From NCBI RefSeq assembly GCF_021290925.1, contig NZ_JAJSLX010000001.1, positions 1,302,001-1,366,000 on the forward strand: a DNA stretch of 64,000 bases. Reading direction: 5' to 3'. This stretch comes from Sessilibacter corallicola. Lineage in GTDB: Bacteria > Pseudomonadota > Gammaproteobacteria > Pseudomonadales > Cellvibrionaceae. Positions 26,438-34,871 of this stretch are shown piece after piece (the stretch's first letter is position 1; each line of letters starts with the position of its first letter). The notes beneath the pieces were generated by a model. That model saw nothing but the letters and a program-made list of their open reading frames with translations, did not search any database and was not told the DNA's origin. The position numbers were made by a program, and so were the translations under genes.

Positions 26438-27675
26438 ACCGATTTGGATTTTTCCGGCAAAGGCAACGCCGGTAAAGACGGGCTCAAAATAAGCGCTGAT
26501 TGGCGATAGGAGTCACGGCTGAGTTCATTTTCGCCCAAGCTTTCTAACAACCTGCCAAGCTCAGCGTAAGCGCTGTGGCTAGGCTTTAATTGAATGCTCT
26601 TTTCAAAATATTCACGAGCCTGGCCCCACAGTCGATTGCGCAAGCTGATTCTGCCCAACGCCAAATACAACGCCGGATCATCATCGTGTGTTTTGATCCA
26701 TGCTTCGGCAGCAGACAGCTGTTTCTGTGGATTCTCAGCGTTGAGGGTGCCATAAAGATTGAGCAGTTCGGTATCCCAACGCTCAGAAAGAATCTTTTTA
26801 ATGGATTGTTCGGCCTGAGTAACCGCATTCAACTGACTCAGCAAGCGAATGTAGCTATCAAGCAGTTGCGGATCGTGACGGAACTTAGACGGCAGTTCTA
26901 ACCATTTAACTTGCAGTTGCTCAGCAACCTTAGTTTTATCACTCACTTGCGATTGCTCAGCAATGTCTCTTAATTCGTACAGTGCAATTTGCCGCTGAAA
27001 ATAATCTTTTCTTTCATGAGTTAATCGCTTTTTGAGTTTAGGTAATGTGCTGCGCACCTTGGCCCAATCACCTGTCTCTGCGTATAAATGGCATAAACGT
27101 TCCAGCAACAGTCCGTTATTTCCATACTCCTCAAGGTGCTGTTCCACACAGACAATACTTTCACGTAATTTACTCTGTTGCTCGAGTAGTTGCGAACGCG
27201 CCAATGTCAGGGCAACCGTGTTAGAAGAGTATTTCTCTGCTTCGCTCAGAATTTCTTGCGCGTTATTTTCATCACCCAAAAAATGCGCCGATTGCGCGGC
27301 AACCAGTAAATTTACTTCGGGCATGGGCGAGCGTCCGGCAGAGCCCAACAGTAATTTTTTTGCCGTGGCGTAGTTACCAATTAAAAATTCAGTGATACCT
27401 TGCGCCGTTTGTTTTGCCCGTGCCGACTGGCTTTTCACCCCCAATAATCGCAGTGAAATTCTGAACAACACTCGTATAAATTTAATTAGAAGATACAGCA
27501 GCAATACGGAAAAAATAACCAAAAAAACCGAAAACCAAAACTCGGTTTGCACAGTGGTATTGCCAATAGAAATCAGAACAAAACCGGGGTTAGCGGTGAT
27601 CAGTTTCTCAAGAAAAAATCCGCCGACTAAAACCGCTAAAATTAACAGCAATAATTGAATTAATTTTGTTTTCAT
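26434..27675 (-). CDS. hemY: HemY, heme-biosynthesis-associated TPR membrane protein
   Basis: 413 residues. Two N-terminal transmembrane helices ('LIQLLLLILAVLVGGFFLEKLI' and 'FWFSVFLVIFSVLLLYLLIKFIRVL') define the HemY N-terminal domain. The rest is TPR-like in the cytoplasm ('DDPALYLALGRISLRNRLWGQAREYFEKSIQLKPSHSAYAELGRLLESLGENELSRDSYRQSA'). Despite its name it is not protoporphyrinogen oxidase; its role in heme biosynthesis is unclear. It starts with ATG overlapping the hemX stop by 1 nt, so the two are coupled. Last gene of hemC-hemD-hemX-hemY. Its stop lies within the 26423 direct repeat. Confidence 0.93.
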   Translation of the reverse strand: MKTKLIQLLLLILAVLVGGFFLEKLITANPGFVLISIGNTTVQTEFWFSVFLVIFSVLLLYLLIKFIRVLFRISLRLLGVKSQSARAKQTAQGITEFLIGNYATAKKLLLGSAGRSPMPEVNLLVAAQSAHFLGDENNAQEILSEAEKYSSNTVALTLARSQLLEQQSKLRESIVCVEQHLEEYGNNGLLLERLCHLYAETGDWAKVRSTLPKLKKRLTHERKDYFQRQIALYELRDIAEQSQVSDKTKVAEQLQVKWLELPSKFRHDPQLLDSYIRLLSQLNAVTQAEQSIKKILSERWDTELLNLYGTLNAENPQKQLSAAEAWIKTHDDDPALYLALGRISLRNRLWGQAREYFEKSIQLKPSHSAYAELGRLLESLGENELSRDSYRQSALILSPSLPALPLPEKSKSV

Positions 27676-29075
27676 TATTGCTCATCCTCTTCGAGTTCTG
27701 GCTCGGCAGATGAGGCTTCTTGACTGCCTAATTTGTGCAGTTTTTCAATGTACGCTTGTAATTGTTGCTGAGAATTATTGACCGCTGGCAATGTTCGTAT
27801 AATTTCTAGTTGCGACAAATAATCCAATTCAGAAATTAGTGCGCCAGCAGAGTTGGATTGTGGAAAATAGGTTTCTACCAATATTTTCGCGTTATTCAAA
27901 GCCGCGGTATAAATGCCCTTTTCTTCTCTTAACATGGCCAACTGCGCCTGTTCGATAGAAAAGCGTAAGTTCTGACGCAAATATTCAGACGCCGAAGGCG
28001 GCAGCAATGGCGCTACAGGTTCGTCGTGATGTTGAATTTGGAAATACTGACCAAACGATTTCGCAGCGTCGCTAACCCCCTCTGAGACACGATTCCATAA
28101 ATTATCGGATGCAGGTTCTTCTGTCGTATCATTTTCAACTGACAAAGACGTTGTTTCACTGCGCAACGCTTCGGGCAATTGATGAGTCGGCAATACCGAT
28201 ACTGTCTCGGCAAGACCTTGGAGTCGCAAATAAATGCCTTCGCGATCCACTTCTGCGGCCAATCGAATCGCGGCAAGATCGCGGGCTAAAGCCTGACGAA
28301 CGGGGAATAAATCTGGCAAGGAAAGATCTCGCAAGATGGCATCGGCAGCTTCCATTAACCCTAGAGCCGATTGCACATTTTGGTCGATTAAAATGCGCTG
28401 ACTGGCCAATCGAACTAAGTAGTGTGCTTCGGCGAGCAACCAATCTTCTCGGCTGGTATTAGACAGCGATAACAAGCGCTCGTTGTGCGTGTTCAGTCGT
28501 TGAGTCACTTCTTCAACACTCAATGTGAGTGCTTCAGCAGTCGATTGGCTTTGCGACGCTTGGGTTTTTAACTGTTGGTTTAGCGTCGCGACAGATTGCT
28601 CCAATCGCTTAACTTCACCATCGCGCTGTTGTATTTCCGAACGTAGAGAAACGACTTGTTCCGCTTGCTGCTGCCACTGCGGGTAAAACCAGTAACCGAC
28701 AAATCCAGCCGCGGCTATCAATCCGATCACCAATAGAAACAATAAGCTGAGGAAAACTCCGGTAAATCGGCTTTTCTTAGCGGGTTTATGACTCGCTGCG
28801 GATTTTTGTTTTGGCTCAGACTTTGGCTCAACCTGACTTGAATCGGTACTTTTGGAGCTGGCTTTGCTGTTTTTATCTGAAACAGTGCTTGTATCTGGAA
28901 CAGGTTCTGCGACTAAGGTTTCGGGATCAGCTTTTTTCGATTCATCGTGCTGATTTGAAGTCGAAGTCTCTGTGGGCGAAGAATCTGTCGACGAAGTTTT
29001 ATTAGGTAACTGGGGGGATGAATCGGAAGGCGTGTTTTCCGGTGATTCGTTTTGATCTTTTGGAGCGTCTGTCAT
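27675..29075 (-). CDS. hemX: HemX, membrane protein of the hemCDXY operon
   Basis: 466 residues. The first ~95 are a low-complexity Ser/Thr/Glu/Lys/Pro-rich cytoplasmic tail, then one transmembrane helix ('FLSLLFLLVIGLIAAAGFVGYWFY'). A coiled coil follows ('QQAEQVVSLRSEIQQRDGEVKRLEQSVATLNQQLKTQ') and then the HemX domain with 'WLLAEAHYLVRLASQRILIDQNVQSALGLMEAADAILRDLSLPDLFPVRQALARDLAAIRL'. Often annotated as uroporphyrin-III C-methyltransferase, but it lacks methyltransferase motifs; a scaffold role for heme enzymes is suggested in the literature. 1-nt overlap with hemY. Confidence 0.92.
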   Translation of the reverse strand: MTDAPKDQNESPENTPSDSSPQLPNKTSSTDSSPTETSTSNQHDESKKADPETLVAEPVPDTSTVSDKNSKASSKSTDSSQVEPKSEPKQKSAASHKPAKKSRFTGVFLSLLFLLVIGLIAAAGFVGYWFYPQWQQQAEQVVSLRSEIQQRDGEVKRLEQSVATLNQQLKTQASQSQSTAEALTLSVEEVTQRLNTHNERLLSLSNTSREDWLLAEAHYLVRLASQRILIDQNVQSALGLMEAADAILRDLSLPDLFPVRQALARDLAAIRLAAEVDREGIYLRLQGLAETVSVLPTHQLPEALRSETTSLSVENDTTEEPASDNLWNRVSEGVSDAAKSFGQYFQIQHHDEPVAPLLPPSASEYLRQNLRFSIEQAQLAMLREEKGIYTAALNNAKILVETYFPQSNSAGALISELDYLSQLEIIRTLPAVNNSQQQLQAYIEKLHKLGSQEASSAEPELEEDEQ

Positions 29076-29139
29076 GCCGTAATGTCCTAGGCGCGAGCCT
29101 AATTAAAATTGTGTCCTTGCCTATAACGATGGCACCGAA

Positions 29140-29910
29140 TTACAAGCTATCGCAAGCTTGTGTCATGGTTGTGATCATCGCTTCCTCAGAGGCGTTTTTA
29201 GCTTCGAAAATGGTCGTGAACCCGAGGGATTTTGCCATCGCCGCAACCCGCGCTCCGGGTACGACAACAGCAGTATTGAATACGTGTGTTTTTTGGCTTT
29301 CTAAAATACTGCGCTGGAGGTTTTGCAAACTCTCGCCGCTGTATACCAGTATGATATCTTGCGAGTCATTGCCGAATTGGCTGACTGCCAGCGCGCTGGC
29401 GCAGTCGCTGGGATAAACGCGTTCGTACAGCTCACAATAGTCAACGCAAGCGCCGCGAGAAATCAGTTCATCGGCAAGCTTGGTGCGCCCGCCTAAGCCT
29501 CGAAATATCACCACTTTGAGCCCATCAACCGCGTTGAGTTGAGGCAACATCAGCAGAGATTCGCTGTCCATGGCTTCACCGAGACCCGACTCTGCGTTCA
29601 CACCGTGCAAGGTCAAGGTACGCGCAGTTGCGCTGCCAACGGCGAAAAACTCGGTATTCAAGGGCAGTTGCGGCCAAAAATCATCGATTACATCAAAGGC
29701 AAACTGAACCGCATTTTGGCTCACAAAAATTGCGATGTGATACAGATCGAGATCCATGACCTGGCCGCGAATTTTCTGCCGTTGCTGAGCACCCGCTACG
29801 GGGACAATCTCCATCAACGGCTGCGACCAAATCGATTCGTATCCCAGCGCAACCAAGCGCTCATGGGTTTTTGCTGCCTGAGCTTTCGGGCGTGTTAACC
29901 AAATTGTCAA
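29140..29910 (-). CDS. hemD: Uroporphyrinogen-III synthase HemD
   Basis: Cyclises hydroxymethylbilane to uroporphyrinogen III with inversion of ring D. 256 residues in two alternating alpha/beta domains. Typical elements are 'IWLTRPKAQAAKTHERLVALGYESIWSQPLMEI', 'IAIFVSQNAVQFAF', 'FFAVGSATARTLTLHGV', 'VVIFRGLGGRTKLADEL' and 'IILVYSGESLQNLQ'. The start is a TTG at 29910 with AGGG 7 nt upstream; no ATG occurs until well inside the conserved domain, so the rare start is real or the N-terminus is slightly off. 9 bp after hemC. Confidence 0.93.
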   Translation of the reverse strand: MTIWLTRPKAQAAKTHERLVALGYESIWSQPLMEIVPVAGAQQRQKIRGQVMDLDLYHIAIFVSQNAVQFAFDVIDDFWPQLPLNTEFFAVGSATARTLTLHGVNAESGLGEAMDSESLLMLPQLNAVDGLKVVIFRGLGGRTKLADELISRGACVDYCELYERVYPSDCASALAVSQFGNDSQDIILVYSGESLQNLQRSILESQKTHVFNTAVVVPGARVAAMAKSLGFTTIFEAKNASEEAMITTMTQACDSL

Positions 29911-29919
29911 AACGTCGCC

Positions 29920-30891
29920 CTATTTAATCGAGTGGCCGTAAACTTCTTGCAAGATGTCACCAGCACCTGCGCTCAAAAGGCGTTCTGCCAACTGAATACC
30001 GAGTTCAGATGCCTGAGCTTTAGGGCCTCGAACCTCATCAGACAAGATAACTGTGCCATCCGGACGACCGACTAACCCTCGCAACCAAACCTCTTCGCCT
30101 TCTAGTTCAGCGTAGCAACCAATAGGAACCTGACAACCGCCCTCTAACCGGCGATTCATCGCTCGCTCTGCGGTAACGCGAATTGCAGCTGCATCGTCGT
30201 GCAGCGGCTTTAGCAGTGCCAGCACTTGCTCGTCGTCGGTTCGGCATTCGATACCCACCGCACCTTGTCCACCAGCTGGCAAACTGAGTTCGGGCTCTAG
30301 GAATTGTTTAATTCGCTCGGCCATTTCCAGGCGAATTAAACCTGCAGCAGCAAGAATAATGGCATCATATTCACCTGCATCAAGCTTTGCCAAACGGGTA
30401 TTTACATTTCCGCGTAAGAATCGAATTTCAAGATCGGGGCGAATGGAAGACAGCTGGCACTGACGGCGCAGACTGGAAGTACCGACAATGGCACCTTGAG
30501 GGAGGGCATCAAAACTATCGTAGGTATTGGAAACTAATGCATCACGGGGGTCTTCTCTTGGACAAATAACCGCCAAACCGAGCCCTTCTGGGAATTCCAT
30601 GGGCACATCTTTCATGGAATGAACGGCAATATCGGTCTCGCCGGCAAGCATGGAGGTTTCCAGTTCTTTTACAAACAGCCCTTTACCACCCACTTTCGCC
30701 AACGGAACATCAAGGATTTTATCGCCTCGACTGGTCATAGGACACAGCTCAACGCTCAAATCGGGATGGATACGCTCAAGCTCAGCTTTCACATACTCCG
30801 CCTGCCACAGCGCCAATGCACTTTCTCGGGTGGCAATACGGAGTGTTTTATTCTCGGGGGTTGATTCGTCAGTTGAGGGCAATTGCGACAT
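29920..30891 (-). CDS. hemC: Hydroxymethylbilane synthase (porphobilinogen deaminase) HemC
   Basis: Joins four porphobilinogen units on a covalently bound dipyrromethane cofactor. 323 residues. Conserved parts: '[18 protein letters not shown]', '[13 protein letters not shown]', '[18 protein letters not shown]', '[12 protein letters not shown]', '[29 protein letters not shown]', and the cofactor cysteine C253 in '[12 protein letters not shown]'. First gene of hemC-hemD-hemX-hemY; it follows algR on the same strand after 74 bp, the arrangement known from Pseudomonas. Confidence 0.96.
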   Translation of the reverse strand: MSQLPSTDESTPENKTLRIATRESALALWQAEYVKAELERIHPDLSVELCPMTSRGDKILDVPLAKVGGKGLFVKELETSMLAGETDIAVHSMKDVPMEFPEGLGLAVICPREDPRDALVSNTYDSFDALPQGAIVGTSSLRRQCQLSSIRPDLEIRFLRGNVNTRLAKLDAGEYDAIILAAAGLIRLEMAERIKQFLEPELSLPAGGQGAVGIECRTDDEQVLALLKPLHDDAAAIRVTAERAMNRRLEGGCQVPIGCYAELEGEEVWLRGLVGRPDGTVILSDEVRGPKAQASELGIQLAERLLSAGAGDILQEVYGHSIK

Positions 30892-30965
30892 AATCTTTTC
30901 TCATCTAGCTCGGGCATGTGCCAAAGCGCAAATGATACCAGTCTCAAATGACCCCGTGAAATTGC

Positions 30966-31697
30966 CTATAGGCGCTGCATCAATTCCTTTACACTTGTTA
31001 AGTGACGACGGCTGACCACAGGCTTGATTTCACAATCTTGTAAGCACAGCTGATAACCCTTCTCCGGGCCTTTTTCTAACGCGACAATGTACTTTTTGGC
31101 CACCAACGCATTGCGGTGAACTCGAATAAAGCTATCGCTAAAATTCGCCTCAAGATCTTTTAAGGTTTGATCGATTAAGGTTTGTCCGCCAGTGTGAATT
31201 ACCGTGACGTATTTTTGATCGGCGCTGAAAAAACGGATGGTTTCGATTTCAATCAACTCCACACCGCGATGGGTCTTGGCGGTTATATGGGCACGTCCAG
31301 GTTCTGGTGGTTGATGATTGTCTGTGGTTTTTTGTAAGCGATTTAGCTTTTTCGCATTTTCAATCGCTTCTTGCAGCTGTTGCGATCGAATCGGCTTGAG
31401 TAAATAGCCCACCGCCTTTACATCAAATGCCTCCAACGCATACTGGTCGTAGGCGGAACAAAAGATAATAGCCGGGGGGTCTTCAATGGTCGAAATTTTT
31501 TGCGCCACTTCCATGCCGCTCGGGCCGGGCATACGAATGTCCAATAACACTAAATCGGGGTCTACGCGGTGAATTTGCTCAAGTGCTTCATCACCGGTAG
31601 AAGCTTGGCCAACGATTTGGCAATCTGGAATGTCTGCCAATAACTTTACCAATCTTGCCCGCGCTAAGGGTTCATCATCAACGATCAATATATCCAT
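30966..31697 (-). CDS. algR: AlgR, LytTR-type response regulator
   Basis: 243 residues. N-terminal receiver with the phospho-acceptor Asp53 in 'LVLLDIRMPGPSG', acidic pocket 'VDDEPLARARL' and 'CSAYDQYALEAFDVKAVGYLLKPI'. C-terminal LytTR DNA-binding domain from about residue 140: 'VELIEIETIRFFSADQKYVTVIHTGG...DQTLKDLEANFSDSFIRVHRNALVAKKYI'. In Pseudomonas AlgR controls alginate, twitching and virulence genes with partner AlgZ/FimS. The sensor gene algZ lies 27 bp upstream. Targets in this organism are unknown; no alginate genes are in the window. Confidence 0.93.
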   Translation of the reverse strand: MDILIVDDEPLARARLVKLLADIPDCQIVGQASTGDEALEQIHRVDPDLVLLDIRMPGPSGMEVAQKISTIEDPPAIIFCSAYDQYALEAFDVKAVGYLLKPIRSQQLQEAIENAKKLNRLQKTTDNHQPPEPGRAHITAKTHRGVELIEIETIRFFSADQKYVTVIHTGGQTLIDQTLKDLEANFSDSFIRVHRNALVAKKYIVALEKGPEKGYQLCLQDCEIKPVVSRRHLTSVKELMQRL

Positions 31698-31724
31698 AAA
31701 ATATTCATTACTGCCTGTTTTAGA

Positions 31725-32852
31725 CTAACGCTTTTGCTCTGATTCCAATAAATCAGGCTCCAGAAAATCGCGTTGAAGTTTCGTTTTGTTGTAGCTTAGG
31801 TTGACGTGATATTCCCCGTCGTTAACATTTGTCTCAAATGTGGCTGAAGAGCCGCAATAAGCCGACAAACGCGCACGAATGTTGTCCTGAGCGAGCCCAT
31901 TGCCGCGCCGCAAAGGCTCAATGGGCCGCCCCAGAGCGTCCTTCGGAATCGGATTGGTAATAGAAATATAGATAACGGATTCAACCTCCGACACCGAAAT
32001 GGAAATTTCGCCGCCATTTTCACGGGGTTCAATACCGTGGTAAATCGCATTTTCCAGCAGTGGTTGCAAAATCATACTTGGGATAAGTACATCGCTCAGA
32101 TCACCCGACTTTTTCCAATGCACGACCAGCCTGCCCCCTAAACGGAGCTTTTCAATCGAAAAATACTGATTCACCAACTCAAGCTCAGTATTCAATGGCA
32201 CCAACGCCGGTTTGGCCAAACTCGATCGAAACAAATCGCACAAATCTAGGGTAACGCGCTCGGCGCGCTCGGGATCAATCGTGATCAAGCTGACAATGGA
32301 ATTCATGCTGTTGAATAAAAAGTGCGGGCGAATACGGGCTTGCAGGGCTGAAATTTGCGCTTTGGCGCTGGCTTGCTGCTGATGGTATAGCTGCTGCTGT
32401 AGGTACATGTAGCGCAAGACAACACCACTAATAATCGCGGTAATAAAGCCAGTTCTGGCGAGAATATCGTAATCAATGGTGTTGTAGATAAGCCATTGAC
32501 CGATGGCGGTAAAGACCAGTGCGATAACCACCACAAACGAGTAACACAGAGCCCCAGCCACTGCGACCGGAATTCGGCCCAACCAAAAACGCAGCTGGCA
32601 CAGCACCGCCGCCGAGCCAAGCGTAATCCACTGCAACAACATCGATAATTGCCCGAGCATGGGCCAATTAAAATTACTGAGTGACGAATCCACCAAAACC
32701 AACGCAATAGCAATCAGCAAGGCTCCGACAACCAGCACCAATACTGACTGCAAAGAACATAAATCTGGCAAAAACGCGGCACTTTCATTTCTGTTATTGG
32801 GAACGGTTGCTGAATTGTCGGCGCTCGCTGGCCCACTGCCGGTATTTTTCAA
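31725..32852 (-). CDS. algZ: AlgZ/FimS-type sensor histidine kinase
   Basis: 375 residues, LytS/YehU-type kinase. About four to five transmembrane helices in residues 33-150, then 'QISALQARIRPHFLFNSMNSIVSLI' with the likely phospho-acceptor His177. The ATP-binding domain has N-box 'LQPLLENAIYHGIEPR' and 'GNGLAQDNIRARLSAYCG'. The start is TTG at 32852, with AGGA 7 nt upstream; no ATG exists before residue 65. Forms a two-component system with AlgR, the next gene. Divergent from argH. Confidence 0.92.
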   Translation of the reverse strand: MKNTGSGPASADNSATVPNNRNESAAFLPDLCSLQSVLVLVVGALLIAIALVLVDSSLSNFNWPMLGQLSMLLQWITLGSAAVLCQLRFWLGRIPVAVAGALCYSFVVVIALVFTAIGQWLIYNTIDYDILARTGFITAIISGVVLRYMYLQQQLYHQQQASAKAQISALQARIRPHFLFNSMNSIVSLITIDPERAERVTLDLCDLFRSSLAKPALVPLNTELELVNQYFSIEKLRLGGRLVVHWKKSGDLSDVLIPSMILQPLLENAIYHGIEPRENGGEISISVSEVESVIYISITNPIPKDALGRPIEPLRRGNGLAQDNIRARLSAYCGSSATFETNVNDGEYHVNLSYNKTKLQRDFLEPDLLESEQKR

Positions 32853-33412
32853 TTAGGCGTCCTGTCGATTCATTTGAACTATCAATTCTTTATAAATAAA
32901 AAAAGTCTAAGACATTCGCTGCAAATATCGGTAATTTAAAGGCTCTCGCAGCTAACCATGGCTTTCTTTATACTATGCCCCAATACTATGCCCGAGCAGT
33001 CAATTAATTTAACCGGATAATTGATGCAGTTGGCCGATATTTTTCGAACAATGCTCGCCAATGACTTTTAGCAGAAATCTCCATTTAAAATGTTAATGAA
33101 TTATTCATGGTTCTCAAACAGTTGGCAGATTTCCGATTTAAGCAACCGCCATTGAGGATCAGTTTCCGCTGTTTGCGACCGCTTTTTATGATGAAGCACT
33201 AAAGCCATGAGGTTTTACGCAAAAGTGAGAGAATGAAATGGCTGGAGAGAAACAGCAAACAGTAATATTTGCTCTTCATTTTAAGAACTAAATTTCTTTC
33301 AAGCCCGAGCATTTTTATCAGCTTGATAGAAAATTGGCGTTTTATACTCACATTTTACAACGCTAATTCCAGTTTTACGTTAATTTCAGTTTCGATTTTG
33401 CAAGGTTTTAAC
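32853..33412. other. Intergenic region between divergent algZ and argH
   Basis: 560 bp. A direct repeat ATACTATGCCC occurs twice (32970-32980 and 32983-32993), with TATACT at 32969-32974 as a possible -10 element on the plus strand. An open frame in phase with argH starts at 33269, but its product is not ArgH-like. No other feature is supported. Confidence 0.4.
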
Positions 33413-34804
33413 ATGTCTTCAGACTCTTCTACGAATCAACAATGGGGCGGCCGTTTTGCCGAGCCAACCGACGCTTTTGTTCAACGCTTCACGGCATCCG
33501 TGGACTTTGATCAACGCATGTTCCGCCAAGATATTGCCGGCTCAAAAGCGCACGCAAAAATGCTGGCAAAAGTCGGCGTGCTCACCGAAGAAGAGTGCGA
33601 TCAAATTCACCAAGGTTTAACCCAAATTGAAGGCGAAATTGAGCGCGGAGAATTCGCTTGGAGCGTTGAGCTTGAAGACGTGCACATGAACATTGAAGCG
33701 CGCTTGACTCAACTGATTGGCATTACCGGTAAAAAATTACACACCGGCCGCTCTCGCAACGACCAAGTTGCGACGGATATTCGATTGTATTTGCGCGATG
33801 AAATCGACAACATCGAGCAAGAATTACAACGCTTACAAACGGGTTTACTGGACCTCGCTGAGCGTGAAGCTGAAACCATTATGCCCGGATTTACCCACCT
33901 ACAAACCGCGCAACCGGTTACCTTCGGTCACCACTTATTAGCGTGGTTCGAAATGCTCACCCGCGACGCCGACCGTCTGCGCGACTGCCGCAAACGCCTC
34001 AATCAGTCGCCACTGGGCGCCGCTGCCCTCGCAGGCACCAGCTACCCAATTGATCGCGCTTATTCAGCTGAATTATTGGGTTTTTCTAAACCTACCGAGA
34101 ACTCGTTGGATTCCGTCTCTGATCGCGACTTCGCCATTGAATTCTGTGCGTTTTCAAGCTTGTTACTGACTCACCTTTCCCGTGCATCGGAAGAGTTGGT
34201 ACTTTGGACCTCAGCGCAGTTTGATTTTATCGAATTGCCAGATCGTTTCTGTACCGGCTCATCGATCATGCCGCAGAAGAAAAACCCAGATGTACCCGAG
34301 CTTGTGCGCGGAAAAACCGGCCGTATCAACGGTCACTTAATTGCCTTGTTAACTCTAATGAAATCGCAGCCATTGGCGTACAACAAAGACAATCAAGAAG
34401 ACAAAGAACCACTGTTTGACGCCATCGACACCGTCAAAGATTGCCTGCGCGCATTCGCCGATATGATTCCTGCGATTCGCTCGAAAAAAGACTCTATGTA
34501 CGAAGCCGCAAAACGAGGCTATGCCACCGCCACCGATTTAGCCGATTACCTGGTATGTAAAGGCTTGCCGTTTCGCGATGCCCACGAAGTTGTCGGTCGC
34601 TCGGTTGCTTTTGCACTGGAGAAAAATGTCGATTTATCGGAACTAACGCTCGAACAACTCCAGCAGTTCTCCGATATTATTAGTGAAGACGTATTCGATG
34701 TTCTCACCCTAGAAGGATCTGTAGCCGCGCGTAATCACTTCGGCGGAACCGCTCCTGAGCAGGTCAAACTTGCGGTTAAACGCGCACGCGAGGCCCTCGC
34801 ATAA
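33413..34804 (+). CDS. argH: Argininosuccinate lyase ArgH
   Basis: Splits argininosuccinate into arginine and fumarate, the last step of arginine synthesis. 463 residues from ATG 33413 (AAGG 7 nt upstream), giving the normal N-terminus '[25 protein letters not shown]'. Family motifs are '[22 protein letters not shown]', '[24 protein letters not shown]', '[17 protein letters not shown]', and the fumarase/lyase signature '[15 protein letters not shown]' with its catalytic Ser region. The longer frame from 33269 is rejected because its extra residues match nothing in the family. cyaA follows 67 bp later on the same strand. Confidence 0.96.
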   Translation: MSSDSSTNQQWGGRFAEPTDAFVQRFTASVDFDQRMFRQDIAGSKAHAKMLAKVGVLTEEECDQIHQGLTQIEGEIERGEFAWSVELEDVHMNIEARLTQLIGITGKKLHTGRSRNDQVATDIRLYLRDEIDNIEQELQRLQTGLLDLAEREAETIMPGFTHLQTAQPVTFGHHLLAWFEMLTRDADRLRDCRKRLNQSPLGAAALAGTSYPIDRAYSAELLGFSKPTENSLDSVSDRDFAIEFCAFSSLLLTHLSRASEELVLWTSAQFDFIELPDRFCTGSSIMPQKKNPDVPELVRGKTGRINGHLIALLTLMKSQPLAYNKDNQEDKEPLFDAIDTVKDCLRAFADMIPAIRSKKDSMYEAAKRGYATATDLADYLVCKGLPFRDAHEVVGRSVAFALEKNVDLSELTLEQLQQFSDIISEDVFDVLTLEGSVAARNHFGGTAPEQVKLAVKRAREALA

Positions 34805-34871
34805 ACTAGGGCCGATACATGCTCACTTAGGCCACTAAACCAACATGGAAATCTGGTAAAAACCTGGCACC

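Noticed and set aside
33269-33412. N-terminal extension of ArgH
   Set aside because: The 48 extra residues are not ArgH-like and the ATG at 33413 has its own ribosome site.
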